A stretch of 64,000 nucleotides of DNA, taken from positions 62,001 through 126,000 of the forward strand of contig CAYOQB010000001.1 in NCBI GenBank assembly GCA_964406035.1, read 5' to 3'. Under the pieces are notes generated by a model. It was not told the origin of the DNA and did not search any database. It saw only the letters and a program-made list of their open reading frames with translations. The DNA is from JAIEPW01 sp964406035 (lineage in GTDB: Bacteria > Acidobacteriota > Terriglobia > Bryobacterales > Bryobacteraceae). The stretch's first letter is position 1. Each line of letters begins with the position of its first letter. A program made the position numbers and the translations under genes. Shown here piece by piece: positions 18,775 through 27,388 of the stretch.

Positions 18775-21099
18775 TCAATTCACCGTGATCGCCAGCGCCG
18801 CCGGCGACACCGGCAGCGGCTGCATTTGAGCGTCCTTCAGGGCGAACTCCGGAAACGTCACCTGAGTGGTTCCCTTGCCCACCGCCTGGAACAGGAGCGT
18901 CAGCAGAACGCCGCTTCCCGTCACGCCTCCCGCGCCCGCGGCGCGCGAAATGGTCACCGTCGCCTCCCCGGTGTCGTTGCGAATGTCCTTGATCAGGTTC
19001 GGCGTTTGGCCGTCCATGCCCGCGAAGTTGCCGAGTTGCACATCCGCCAGCCTGACGATCGCGGGATCGTATTTCACTCGCAGCGGCGCGGCCGAAAAGA
19101 ACTGATTCAGATTTTCGACGCCTACCGATATCGTAATCGCCGACGACAACTGCGTCTGGACGCTCGGTGGAATGAGCGCCACGCGCGGCAGGCCTGCTGG
19201 CTTGGGAGGCGCGGGCTTGGGATCCTCCGGTTTCGCGGGCTCGGCCGGTTTCGCGGGATCGGGGGTGGCCGCGGGCGGAATCGCGACCGGGCTGGGGCTG
19301 GGGGCGCCCGGAATAGCCGCCGCCGCGGCGGGCTGCGCGTAGTTCAGCTTGATCACCTGATCGCTGCCGGCGTAGATGCTGCGCGTGTTCTGCAGGGTGT
19401 AGTCCGGAACCCGGATTACGCGCGGCAGCAGCGCGATCAGCAATTCCGTGCGCTCCTTGATGTTGCGCGTCTGCCCGCCCAGCCATCCCAGCGCGGGAAT
19501 GCTGACTAATCCCGGAAGCCCGTTCGCGTTGCGCGAGTCGTTCGACCCCTGATTGCCGCCCAGCAGGCTGATCTCGCCCGACCGCAGGCGCAGGTCGGCG
19601 ACGCTTTTGCGCTGCCCGATTACCGGCTGCTCGATGCCGCCGATCACCACCCGCTCGCGCACCGCGGAAACTTCCAGCTCCACGTGCAGTGTCAGTTCCT
19701 CCGGCCCATGCACCTGCGGCGTAATATCCACATTCACACCGACATCGGCGAAGTTGAACTGCGTGGAAACCAGCGGGTTCACGCCCACGCCGCCGACGCC
19801 CGGCTGGAAGCTGCCGGTGGCATACGGGATTCGATCGCCCAGCCGCAGCGATACCTTCATCCCATCCGAGGCTCGCACCTGCGGCGACTGCAGCACCCGT
19901 GCACGGCGGTCCGACTCGAACGCCTGAATGATCGCTCCCGGAAACGTAGTCGACCAGTCGCTCCAGGAGAGCCGGTTGATTTGATCGAGAGGCACCGACG
20001 GCGAAGTGGTCCCGGTGGCTCCGCGCGTGAAACTGATCGGGAAATTCAACCCTGTCGCCGTGCCCGCCGCTCCCAAGGCCAGCGCGAGATCCCGCGTGTT
20101 GGTCTGCGACGCCTCCATCACAATCACATCCACCACCACTTCCGCTTTCGGCCGGTCCAGATCATTTACCAGCTTCTCGGCCAGCGCCACCTGATCCCGC
20201 GTGCCGCGCACCAGCATCGCCCTCTGCGCGTTGTACGTGAACACCCGCCGGATCTCCGTCAGCGACCGGATCACCGTGGCGATTTCCTGGAACTCCTGCG
20301 CCGAGGTCGTGTTGTTGATGTAGAACACCTTCACCACTTCGTCTTCGTAGTCGCGGCGCTTGGTGACGTTGTCGTCGGTGACGAAGATCGTGTTCGTGGA
20401 AACCGGCTTCCAAAAGGTCTTGGTCAGGAGCGCGATGTAATCCAGCGCTTCGTCCAGCGGGATGTTGGTCAGATCCACGTTGTGATTCGTTCGCGCCGTC
20501 ATTTGCGAATCGAACACCACGTTGATTCCCGCCAGCTTGGCCACCGTTTCATACAGCACCCGCACCGGCTGGTTGTTCATTTTCAGCGTGCTGATCTGCG
20601 GTGTGATCGGCTTCAGTTCCGGCGGCGATTGGATCAACTGCACGCGCCGTTCCACGTCCTTGCGGATCGCCTCCGCCGGGGTCAGCCCGGCCACCGCGGG
20701 GTCCACGCGGCCCTTCTGCGCGATCATGTCGTTGGTGCGCCGCAGTTCCTGCAGCGCGATGGGCGAAGAGGGGTCGATGGAAATCGCACGCTGAAACTCG
20801 CTCAGCGCTTCTTCCAGCTTGCCTTCGGCGCGCAGCCGGGCTCCCGCCTCCACGTGCGACTGTCCGGCCCGAAAGCGGGTCCGGCGCATCGCCATCAGGT
20901 ACGCCGTGTCGGAGGGATCCTCGTTCACCGCCTGCTCGAACAACCGCAGCGCCGCCACAAACTCCCCGCGAGCCTCCGCCGCCTGGCCCTGCTTCACCAG
21001 TTTGTCGCCTTTTTTGGTCCGGGCTTCGAGATTGGGGGGGATTGCGATCAGAATCGCGCAAAGCGCGCTCAAGGCACGTAACTGATTGTGGCTGAACAT
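18775..21099 (-). CDS. Secretin (GspD/PilQ-like) with N-terminal TPR and C-terminal cohesin domain
   Basis: A 774-residue outer-membrane channel protein. A signal peptide (about 1-26) leads into TPR repeats (about 30-120), a secretin N-domain region with KMNNQPVRVLYETVAKLAGINVVFD and further N domains to about 320 (first motif quoted only to show the STN-like fold begins near residue 175). The secretin core (about 340-560) includes VPALGWL-like IPALGWLGG and RTELLIALLPRVI. An alanine/proline-rich linker (about 580-650) joins a C-terminal cohesin-like domain (about 655-774). Secretins form the gated ring of type II secretion and type IV pili; the cohesin part could bind a dockerin-like partner. 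No ATPase or platform protein gene is adjacent. Confidence 0.87.
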   Translation of the reverse strand: MFSHNQLRALSALCAILIAIPPNLEARTKKGDKLVKQGQAAEARGEFVAALRLFEQAVNEDPSDTAYLMAMRRTRFRAGQSHVEAGARLRAEGKLEEALSEFQRAISIDPSSPIALQELRRTNDMIAQKGRVDPAVAGLTPAEAIRKDVERRVQLIQSPPELKPITPQISTLKMNNQPVRVLYETVAKLAGINVVFDSQMTARTNHNVDLTNIPLDEALDYIALLTKTFWKPVSTNTIFVTDDNVTKRRDYEDEVVKVFYINNTTSAQEFQEIATVIRSLTEIRRVFTYNAQRAMLVRGTRDQVALAEKLVNDLDRPKAEVVVDVIVMEASQTNTRDLALALGAAGTATGLNFPISFTRGATGTTSPSVPLDQINRLSWSDWSTTFPGAIIQAFESDRRARVLQSPQVRASDGMKVSLRLGDRIPYATGSFQPGVGGVGVNPLVSTQFNFADVGVNVDITPQVHGPEELTLHVELEVSAVRERVVIGGIEQPVIGQRKSVADLRLRSGEISLLGGNQGSNDSRNANGLPGLVSIPALGWLGGQTRNIKERTELLIALLPRVIRVPDYTLQNTRSIYAGSDQVIKLNYAQPAAAAAIPGAPSPSPVAIPPAATPDPAKPAEPAKPEDPKPAPPKPAGLPRVALIPPSVQTQLSSAITISVGVENLNQFFSAAPLRVKYDPAIVRLADVQLGNFAGMDGQTPNLIKDIRNDTGEATVTISRAAGAGGVTGSGVLLTLLFQAVGKGTTQVTFPEFALKDAQMQPLPVSPAALAITVN

Positions 21100-21191
21100 G
21101 TTCGGTGACAGAGTCCCTGTGCTACACTCAAGATGCTCCGGCCCTCTCCGGAATCCTTCTCGAAGTTCTTGACGAGATTCGAGTTCGCGGC

Positions 21192-21662
21192 GTGGAATCG
21201 AAAATCAAAATCCTGAGTGACAACCGCTCCGCGGGTCACAACTACTTCCTGTCGGACCGCCGGGAAGCCGGACTTGTCCTTACCGGGACCGAGGTAAAAG
21301 CCGCGCGGGCCGGCAAGATCCAGCTCAAGGACGCCTACGCCGAAGTCACCGGCAACGAAGCCTGGCTGGTCAACGCGCACATCAGCGAGTACTCGCACGG
21401 CAACATCATGAACCACATGCCCGGGCGCAAGCGGAAGCTGCTTCTGCATCGCAAGGAAATCGACGTCTTACGGGGCGAAACCCAGCAAAAGGGCCTGACC
21501 ATCGTTCCCACCAAGGTTTATCTGAAGGACGGCATGGTCAAATGCGAGATCGCTCTGGGCAAGGGCAAGAAGTTCCACGATAAGCGCGAAACCGAGCGGA
21601 CCCGCGAAGCTCAGGCGGAAGCCAAAGCGGCCGTGGGACGCCGCATACGCGGCAAGGAATAG
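21192..21662 (+). CDS. smpB: SsrA-binding protein SmpB
   Basis: The tmRNA partner in trans-translation, which rescues stalled ribosomes. The OB-fold core is clear: LSDNRSAGHNYFLSD, AGLVLTGTEVKAARAGK and YSHGNIMNHMPGRKRKLLLH. The basic C-terminal tail (GKGKKFHDKRETERTREAQ onward) is also present. A GTG start at 21192 gives 156 residues, the normal family length; the frame is open back to 21105 but the extra residues have no match to the family. No tmRNA gene was recognised nearby. It is divergent from the secretin gene. Confidence 0.94.
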   Translation: MESKIKILSDNRSAGHNYFLSDRREAGLVLTGTEVKAARAGKIQLKDAYAEVTGNEAWLVNAHISEYSHGNIMNHMPGRKRKLLLHRKEIDVLRGETQQKGLTIVPTKVYLKDGMVKCEIALGKGKKFHDKRETERTREAQAEAKAAVGRRIRGKE

Positions 21663-21665
21663 AAA

Positions 21666-23090
21666 ATGCAAGTCCAACTTTCTCAACAACCTCTGGATCA
21701 AATTGAAACTGATGCTTTGGCTCTCGCGGTGTTCGAGGGCGACGATCGGCCAGCCCTGGTTCCGCAGAACTGGTGGGACCAGCTCCGCCAATCCGAGGAG
21801 TTCACCGGGAAATCCTGCGAGCTCGCGGTGCTGCCGCATCCTTCCGGCATGAAGGCGCGGCGCCTCGTGCTCACCGGGGGTGGGAAACGGGATCAGGCGG
21901 ATTGGCGCAAGCTAGCCGGCACCGTGGTCCGAGCCCTGAAGGCGAAGGGCGCCAAGTCGATCGCGCTGGCATGCGATTCTGGAGCCGCTGAAGCGGCCGC
22001 CGAAGGCGCTATTTTGGGCAATTTCGAGCCCGACAAGAATCGCAGCAAGAAGGAAGCCAAGCTCGCCGAATCTCTTACGCTGGTGGCCCCGGCCGAGGCC
22101 AAAGACGCGTTCGACCGGGGAGTGCTGATCGCCGAGAGCATCAACTGGGCTCGCGAAATCATCAACGAGCCGGGCAACAAACTTCCACCTCGCGAACTGA
22201 TGGCCCGCGCCCGCGCGATGGCGGAAGAATTCGGCCTCGAATGCGAGGTTTTGGATCGCGACCGCATGGCTCAGCTCGGCATGGGCGCGCTGCTGGGGGT
22301 CGCGCAGGGTTCCGACGAGCCTCCGTTCCTGATCGTGGTCCGGTACAAGCCGGAAGGCGCGCCCGAGAGTGGGGATCACCTGGCGCTGGTGGGCAAGGGC
22401 GTCACTTTCGACACCGGCGGCGTCTCCATCAAACCCGCGGACGGCATGGAGGAAATGCGCTACGACATGGCGGGCGGCGCGAGCGTGCTGGCCGCGATGC
22501 GGGCCATCGCCCGGCTGAAGCCCGCGATTCCCGTGACCGCGTTCGTTCCCACGGTCGAAAACATGGTCTCCGGCAACGCACAGCGCCCCGGCGACATCGT
22601 CACCACTTACGCAGGCAAAACTGTCGAAGTGCTGAACACGGACGCCGAAGGACGCCTGATTCTGGTGGATGCGATCACGTACGCGAAGAATCAGGGCTGC
22701 ACGCATCTGGTGGACGCGGCGACGCTGACCGGCGCGATCAAGGTCGCGCTGGGATCGGTCCATGTGGGAATGTTTTCGAACAATGACGGTTTCCGGGAGA
22801 AGCTGCTGGCCGCCGCGAAATCCGAAGGCGAGAAGATGTGGCCGATGCCTCTGGACGACGAGTATAAGGAGCAGTTGAAATCGCCTTTCGCGGACCTGGC
22901 GAACATCGGCACGCGGTGGGGCGGCGCCGTGACCGCGGCATGGTTCCTGCGCGATTTCGCCGAGGACACGCCTTGGATTCACCTGGACATCGCGGGCTGC
23001 GCGTGGATCGGCGATGCGAAGCCATGGATCGCCAAGGGGCCCTCCGGGGTCGCGATCCGGACCTTCGTTCGCCTGGCAACCGGCTGGTAG
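21666..23090 (+). CDS. pepA: Leucyl aminopeptidase (M17)
   Basis: A cytosolic zinc/manganese aminopeptidase that removes N-terminal residues from peptides. The C-terminal catalytic domain has the M17 signature NTDAEGRLIL, plus VGKGVTFDTGG and YDMAGGASVLAA with their metal-binding lysine and aspartates. The N-terminal macro-like domain is less conserved, as usual. The length of 474 residues is normal. It starts 3 bases after smpB, so the two are probably one transcript; this is housekeeping peptide turnover, which would suit peptides released after trans-translation, though that link is only inference. Confidence 0.95.
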   Translation: MQVQLSQQPLDQIETDALALAVFEGDDRPALVPQNWWDQLRQSEEFTGKSCELAVLPHPSGMKARRLVLTGGGKRDQADWRKLAGTVVRALKAKGAKSIALACDSGAAEAAAEGAILGNFEPDKNRSKKEAKLAESLTLVAPAEAKDAFDRGVLIAESINWAREIINEPGNKLPPRELMARARAMAEEFGLECEVLDRDRMAQLGMGALLGVAQGSDEPPFLIVVRYKPEGAPESGDHLALVGKGVTFDTGGVSIKPADGMEEMRYDMAGGASVLAAMRAIARLKPAIPVTAFVPTVENMVSGNAQRPGDIVTTYAGKTVEVLNTDAEGRLILVDAITYAKNQGCTHLVDAATLTGAIKVALGSVHVGMFSNNDGFREKLLAAAKSEGEKMWPMPLDDEYKEQLKSPFADLANIGTRWGGAVTAAWFLRDFAEDTPWIHLDIAGCAWIGDAKPWIAKGPSGVAIRTFVRLATGW

Positions 23091-23106
23091 TGTATCCTGT
23101 CGCGAT

Positions 23107-23421
23107 ATGATTCGCGTCACCGTAATGTACCCGAATGAAGCCGGCAAGCGCTTCGACCTGGATTACTACTTGACCCGCCACATGGATATGGTTAAGGAGA
23201 AGCTGGCCGGCCACGGCTTGCTTGGCGGCACGGTGTCGAGCGGAATCGCCGGAGGCCCCGGCTCGCCTGCGCCTTACATCGCGGTCGCGGACCTCGACTT
23301 CGAGTCCATGGAACAGATGCAACAGGGCATGGCCGCGCATACACGCGAGTTCATGGCCGATGTCCCGAATTACACCGACATCCGGCCTGTCATGCAGATC
23401 AGCAAGTTGACTAAGATCTGA
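23107..23421 (+). CDS. EthD-family small protein
   Basis: A 104-residue protein with the EthD/dimeric alpha-beta barrel pattern: VMYPNEAGKRFDLDYYLTRHM at the start (DYYLTRH is the diagnostic part), then a glycine-rich middle and a final helix DVPNYTDIRPVMQIS. Family members are stress-related or accompany oxidative catabolic genes, often with no proven activity. ATG 23107 is chosen because the family begins with I-R-V-T-V-M-Y-P. It lies 16 bases after pepA and could be co-transcribed with it. Confidence 0.85.
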   Translation: MIRVTVMYPNEAGKRFDLDYYLTRHMDMVKEKLAGHGLLGGTVSSGIAGGPGSPAPYIAVADLDFESMEQMQQGMAAHTREFMADVPNYTDIRPVMQISKLTKI

Positions 23422-23481
23422 CGCCGGGCATCAAACAGGATTTTTTTCGATCACCGGGGGTGCGCCGGCATCAACGCTGGC

Positions 23482-23694
23482 ATGAACACCCCTACCCTGA
23501 AACCTGAATTCACCACCTGGCAGGAGTTCTTCGCCGGTCTGTGGGAGACGCTGACCGGCAAGGACGCCGAAGTCATCTATGACTTCGAGAACCTGGAAGT
23601 ATCTGTACCGTCTTCCACTCACGAGACTAGCCGGAATTATGGCGTGTGGCGATTCAACGGCACTCTGAAGATCCGCAGCGGCCGGAAGAACTAA
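23482..23694 (+). CDS. Small protein of unknown function, first of a coupled pair
   Basis: A 70-residue soluble, acidic protein that I do not recognise. It has a tryptophan-rich N-terminus (TWQEFFAGLWETLTGKDA) and a beta-type C-terminus (VWRFNGTLKIRSGRK). Its stop codon overlaps the next start (TAATG), so the two are translated together. It opens the lower-GC islet that ends with the SRA-HNH gene. No weak similarity to a phage or toxin family can be argued from sequence alone. Confidence 0.55.
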   Translation: MNTPTLKPEFTTWQEFFAGLWETLTGKDAEVIYDFENLEVSVPSSTHETSRNYGVWRFNGTLKIRSGRKN

Positions 23695-23912
23695 TGCCTG
23701 GGTTGTGCATCGACGCGGATCTGACCATCGGCATCGGGCCGGACACGATCAGGATCCGCAGCGAAAGGGATGTCGCGATTGTAGACATCCCGACTTTCCG
23801 CGCGGCATGGCGGTTGTGGCGTGGCTGGAAGCAGGTCCCCGGCTTGCCGGCAGCATTTACAGTACCAAGGTACGAGGTTCGCGTTCGGGGCTTCAAGGTG
23901 TGGAGTACTTAG
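23694..23912 (+). CDS. Small protein of unknown function, second of a coupled pair
   Basis: A 72-residue protein overlapping the preceding stop codon by one base. It begins MPGLCIDADLTIGIGPDTI, has a basic middle (AAWRLWRGWKQ) and a beta-type end, and shows no recognised motif. Its size, coupling and base composition match its neighbour, so they probably work together. About 80 bases separate it from the SRA-HNH gene; a common transcript is possible but not shown. Confidence 0.5.
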   Translation: MPGLCIDADLTIGIGPDTIRIRSERDVAIVDIPTFRAAWRLWRGWKQVPGLPAAFTVPRYEVRVRGFKVWST

Positions 23913-23990
23913 CCGGCTGTCCTTGCAAGGCAGGCCTGGCACCTGCACGGGCTCTAACTCGGATAGGTACAATATCCGAGGTTTCTTGCC

Positions 23991-24671
23991 TTGGCGAACG
24001 AGATCATCACGTACTTCGAGATGTGTAGGCGTGAGGGGAAATCCCTTCAGCAGGGCATGAACTTTGGTCCCGATCGGCAGTATTCAGTGATACTGATGTC
24101 TCGTCGGGCGAATGCCCCGTACAGAGACCATATCGAAGCCGATGGCATCACGTTGATCTACGAAGGCCATGATGTACCGCGGACTGCGCTAGTCAAGGAT
24201 CCGAAGGTCGTCGATCAGGTCGCGACCTCGGAAAAAGGATCTCTCACTGAAAACGGGAAATTCCTTCGCGCAGCCATGCAGTTCAAGGAGCGGTTGCAGC
24301 CTTCTCGCGTGGTTAGGGTATACGAGAAGCTTCAACCGGGTATCTGGTCATTCAATGGCCCGTTCGAGCTGATCGATGCGTGGACCGAGCAAGACGGCAG
24401 ACGCCGGGTCTACAAATTCAAGCTCGTAGCGTTGGAAACAGAACCGATAAGCGTCGCACCGGAATCCCAGCGCAGGCGAATAATTCCGACGCACATTAAG
24501 TTGGCCGTTTGGAAGCGAGATGGAGGTCAGTGCGTACTTTGTGGAGCAAAGGATGAACTTCACTTTGACCACGACGTACCCTATTCCCTTGGTGGCTCAT
24601 CCCTTACTGTAGCCAACGTCCAGCTGCTTTGCGCCCGACATAACCTCGAGAAAGGGCCCCGGATCGTGTAG
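23991..24671 (+). CDS. SRA-like/HNH endonuclease, possible modification-dependent restriction enzyme
   Basis: A 226-residue protein in two parts. Residues about 30-150 resemble the SRA/YDG-like DNA-base reader of ScoMcrA-type enzymes: MSRRANAPYRD, LIYEGHDVPR, and VYEKLQPGIWSFNGPFEL. Residues 165-226 are a compact HNH nuclease with zinc-knuckle cysteines Cys181, Cys184 and Cys214, the catalytic-type His194 in FDHDVPYSLGG, and NVQLLCARHNLEKG. The combination is that of a type IV (modified-DNA) restriction enzyme. A TTG at 23991 is used, with GAGG about 10 bases before it; ATG 24060 is inside the conserved region. Local GC is near 52 percent, well below neighbours, which points to transfer. Confidence 0.75.
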   Translation: MANEIITYFEMCRREGKSLQQGMNFGPDRQYSVILMSRRANAPYRDHIEADGITLIYEGHDVPRTALVKDPKVVDQVATSEKGSLTENGKFLRAAMQFKERLQPSRVVRVYEKLQPGIWSFNGPFELIDAWTEQDGRRRVYKFKLVALETEPISVAPESQRRRIIPTHIKLAVWKRDGGQCVLCGAKDELHFDHDVPYSLGGSSLTVANVQLLCARHNLEKGPRIV

Positions 24672-24726
24672 ATGCCGAGGTACTTGCTAAGTCACCTTGG
24701 AATGGGAACTATGTGGCAAGACAAGA

Positions 24727-24750
24727 GGCCCGCCGGAGAAGCGGCGGGCC
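24727..24750. terminator. Strong GC hairpin between convergent genes
   Basis: A perfect 9-bp stem (24727-24735 with 24742-24750) with a 6-base loop lies between the HNH gene and the opposing ankyrin-toroid gene. On the minus strand it is followed by TCTTGTCTT, a moderately T-rich tail, so it best fits termination of the minus-strand gene, perhaps in both directions. Confidence 0.65.
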
Positions 24751-24774
24751 CTTGATCCACAACTTGTCCCCGCG

Positions 24775-26169
24775 TTAGAACATCCCGCCAACCGGTTGCC
24801 CCTCCTTCGGCTGCGACAGCGACAGCGCGATCACCGCCCAACTGGTCCCCGCGGCGGAAATCCACTGGTGCTTGCCGTGCGGGAATCCGCTTTCCTTATA
24901 CTTCTGCAGGGGGCTGCTGCGGGTGCGCACCACCCAGGACCCATCCGGCATCTGATTGCGCAGCAGGAACGCCACCCCCTTCTGGTATGCCTTGCTGGCA
25001 GGCCCGAGCGCGCCCGATTGCAACAGCGCAACCATCGCCTGCCCGGTAGCGTACGCATCGCTTTCCAGATCGTCGAGCTGGCTCCAGCCCCCGTCCGAGC
25101 GCTGCCGCGCAAGCAGTCCGGCGGCCGTGCGAGCGATGTCCGCACGTTCGGCCTTGGACCAGGCCAGCCCGAGCAGTTTCATGGACCACTCTTCCTGATT
25201 GGAAGGAGCGGCGTTCGTCAACCATGCGCGCGCACGCGACAAATGATCCTCAGCGCCGGATCCGAAGCGCTGAAGCGCTCGGATGCTTAGCGCGGCAGCG
25301 GAAATCGAGCTGGCTTCCATAGGGGGCCGCGCGGGCAGAATGGGGAAGCTTCCGTCCGCGAGCTGAGTCCGGGTGATGGTCATCGTCATAGCCCGGGTCG
25401 TTTCGTCCGCCGCGTAGCCCTCGGCCTCCAGCCCGAGCAGCGCGTAGCTCACGCTGATGCTGGGATTGGGCAGAATCACCGTGCCCTTCTCCATCTCCTC
25501 GCGAATGGGTCGGAACAGGTCCATCACGGCCTGCACCTGGTTCTCAGACACGCTCGGATCCACGTGATAGCCGCGGCTGCGCGCCGCTCCATAGGCCATC
25601 TGCGCGAGGGACTGGTGATGGCAGGACACACATCCGGACACCTTGGTGAACTGCGGACCGCTCTTCTGCAGCAGCGCGACCGCTTTTTCCACCGACTCGC
25701 GGATGGCGGCGGCATCGGACGCGCCCGCCGCTTTCAGCCGCTCCACGGTGCGCATGTCACCGCGGCGCGAAGCCCAGGTGAGCGCGGATTCGCCGGATTT
25801 GTTGACAGCGTTCGGGTCCGCGCCGAGTTTCAGAAGCTCGTCTACGATGGCGGGGTCCGGCGATTCTCCATAAACCGCCCACATAAGGGGTGTGGATCCG
25901 TTGCGGTCGGCCCCGTTCGGGTTCGCTCCGCGAGCGAGCATCTCGCGAACCGTCAGTGGATTGGAGTGGATCAGGGCGATCGTCAGTGGCGGCATTCCGA
26001 AGAACGATCGCTCATTCGGATTGGCGCCGGCGTCAAGTAATTTCTTCACTTCCTTCCCGTCGTTGCGCAAGAGTGCGCCGAGCAGGGGCGTGGGTGGGCG
26101 AAAGTCAGGGAGCTGGCCGAAAGCACAGGTACTTGCCAGAAAAGCGAACAGTAGAATCCGGTATTGCAT
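24775..26169 (-). CDS. Secreted ankyrin, CxxCH motif and terpene-cyclase-like toroid fusion
   Basis: A 464-residue exported protein with an uncommon domain order. A signal peptide (1-19) is followed by four or so ankyrin repeats (about 27-155, e.g. GADPNAVNKSGESALTWA). A CVSCHH motif at 180-185 looks like a covalent haem site. A C-terminal alpha/alpha-toroid region (about 190-464) of the squalene/hopene cyclase or prenyltransferase fold has repeats such as RQRSDGGWSQLDDLESDAYATGQAMVAL in outline. The catalytic DxDD motif of true cyclases was not seen, so it is probably not a terpene cyclase. Proteins with the CxxCH-plus-toroid part occur in Acidobacteriota and Planctomycetes, role unknown. 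It is a single gene, divergent from tsaD. Confidence 0.78.
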   Translation of the reverse strand: MQYRILLFAFLASTCAFGQLPDFRPPTPLLGALLRNDGKEVKKLLDAGANPNERSFFGMPPLTIALIHSNPLTVREMLARGANPNGADRNGSTPLMWAVYGESPDPAIVDELLKLGADPNAVNKSGESALTWASRRGDMRTVERLKAAGASDAAAIRESVEKAVALLQKSGPQFTKVSGCVSCHHQSLAQMAYGAARSRGYHVDPSVSENQVQAVMDLFRPIREEMEKGTVILPNPSISVSYALLGLEAEGYAADETTRAMTMTITRTQLADGSFPILPARPPMEASSISAAALSIRALQRFGSGAEDHLSRARAWLTNAAPSNQEEWSMKLLGLAWSKAERADIARTAAGLLARQRSDGGWSQLDDLESDAYATGQAMVALLQSGALGPASKAYQKGVAFLLRNQMPDGSWVVRTRSSPLQKYKESGFPHGKHQWISAAGTSWAVIALSLSQPKEGQPVGGMF

Positions 26170-26317
26170 CGTTTTCCTCTGAGAGAGTATGCGGAATTCA
26201 CCCCGCCATTTGGCTCACGCAGGAGTAATGAACATCTCAACTTCTTAGTCGTAAGATCACGCACGGCCCGCGAGGACCGACCGTCCTACAATGGTGGTGT
26301 CCCCGACCGCCGGTCCG

Positions 26318-27388
26318 ATGAAGATCCTGGGCATCGAATCCTCCTGTGACGAAACCGCCGCCGCCGTGGTGGAGGACGGGTCGCGTATTCTCTCCAGCGT
26401 GGTGGCGAGCCAGTTCGACGCACATGGCAAGTACGGTGGTGTCGTCCCGGAGTTGGCATCGCGGGAGCACCTGCGCGCGATCGTGCCCGTGGTGCGGGAG
26501 GCGCTGGAGAAAGCGGGATGCGGATATGCGGACCTGGCGGCGGTCGCGGTGACTTACGGTCCCGGTCTGGTCGGTTCCCTGCTGGTGGGCATGACCTTCG
26601 GGAAAGCGATCGCGCTTGCCTATCAGTTGCCCCTGATCGCTGTCAACCACATCGAAGGCCATATCCACGCGGTGATCTCACAGAGTGATGTCGAGCTGCC
26701 GGCGCTGGCTCTGGTGGTCAGCGGGGGGCACACGCATCTTTTCGAGGTGCACGAGGGGTTCCACTACCGCCTGCTGGGCAAGACGCGCGACGACGCGGCG
26801 GGCGAGGCGTACGACAAGGTCGCGAAGCTGCTGGGTTTTGGCTATCCGGGAGGTCCGGTGCTCGATCGCCTGGCGGCGTTCGGTGATCCCCAAGCTGTGA
26901 AGTTCACGTTAGCCAACATGAAGGGCAACCGGCTGGACTTCAGCTTCAGCGGCTTGAAGACCGCCGTGCTTCGCTGGACCGAAGCGCGCGACATTGCCGG
27001 GGAGGTGGAATCGCGGAAGGCCCTGTTCCGCGAGAATCCCAGGCCCACCACTGAGCAATGGCTGGAACGAACGCCGCAAGCCACACGGGATCTGATCGCT
27101 TCCTTTCAGTCGACGGTGATTCGCGAACTGCTGCGCCGCGCGCAATCGTCGGCCGAGGGGACCGGCGCCAAAAGCGTAATCATCTCCGGCGGCGTGGCCT
27201 GCAATTCGGGTCTGCGCAAGGACGCGCCGCGCAAGCTGGGCCGCATCCCGGTGTACTTTCCGGACCTGGCGCTGGCCACCGACAACGCGGCGATGATCGC
27301 TGCGGCGGCATTCCCCAAGCTGGCGCGCGGCGAGTTCGCTGCTTTGGACCTGAAGGCCGAGGCCAACCTGGCGCTGGCCGGCGCGTGA
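26318..27388 (+). CDS. tsaD: TsaD, tRNA threonylcarbamoyladenosine synthase subunit
   Basis: An essential cytosolic enzyme that, with TsaB/E, attaches threonylcarbamoyl to A37 of ANN-decoding tRNAs. Family motifs are complete: GIESSCDETA at the N-terminus, KYGGVVPELASR, the metal site HIEGHIHA (His111, His115), VSGGHTHLF, and SGGVACNSGLR with DNAAM near the end. ATG 26318 matches the family start; the open frame from 26291 would add nine residues. Its stop directly abuts the stop of the convergent transglycosylase gene, with no bases between them. Confidence 0.95.
   Translation: MKILGIESSCDETAAAVVEDGSRILSSVVASQFDAHGKYGGVVPELASREHLRAIVPVVREALEKAGCGYADLAAVAVTYGPGLVGSLLVGMTFGKAIALAYQLPLIAVNHIEGHIHAVISQSDVELPALALVVSGGHTHLFEVHEGFHYRLLGKTRDDAAGEAYDKVAKLLGFGYPGGPVLDRLAAFGDPQAVKFTLANMKGNRLDFSFSGLKTAVLRWTEARDIAGEVESRKALFRENPRPTTEQWLERTPQATRDLIASFQSTVIRELLRRAQSSAEGTGAKSVIISGGVACNSGLRKDAPRKLGRIPVYFPDLALATDNAAMIAAAAFPKLARGEFAALDLKAEANLALAGA

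Noticed and set aside
23422..23481. A run of seven T residues after the EthD-like gene as an intrinsic terminator
   Set aside because: No convincing stem precedes the T-run.
24775..26169. Calling the toroid protein a squalene-hopene cyclase
   Set aside because: No DxDD-type acid motif and a CxxCH motif instead; only the fold is similar.
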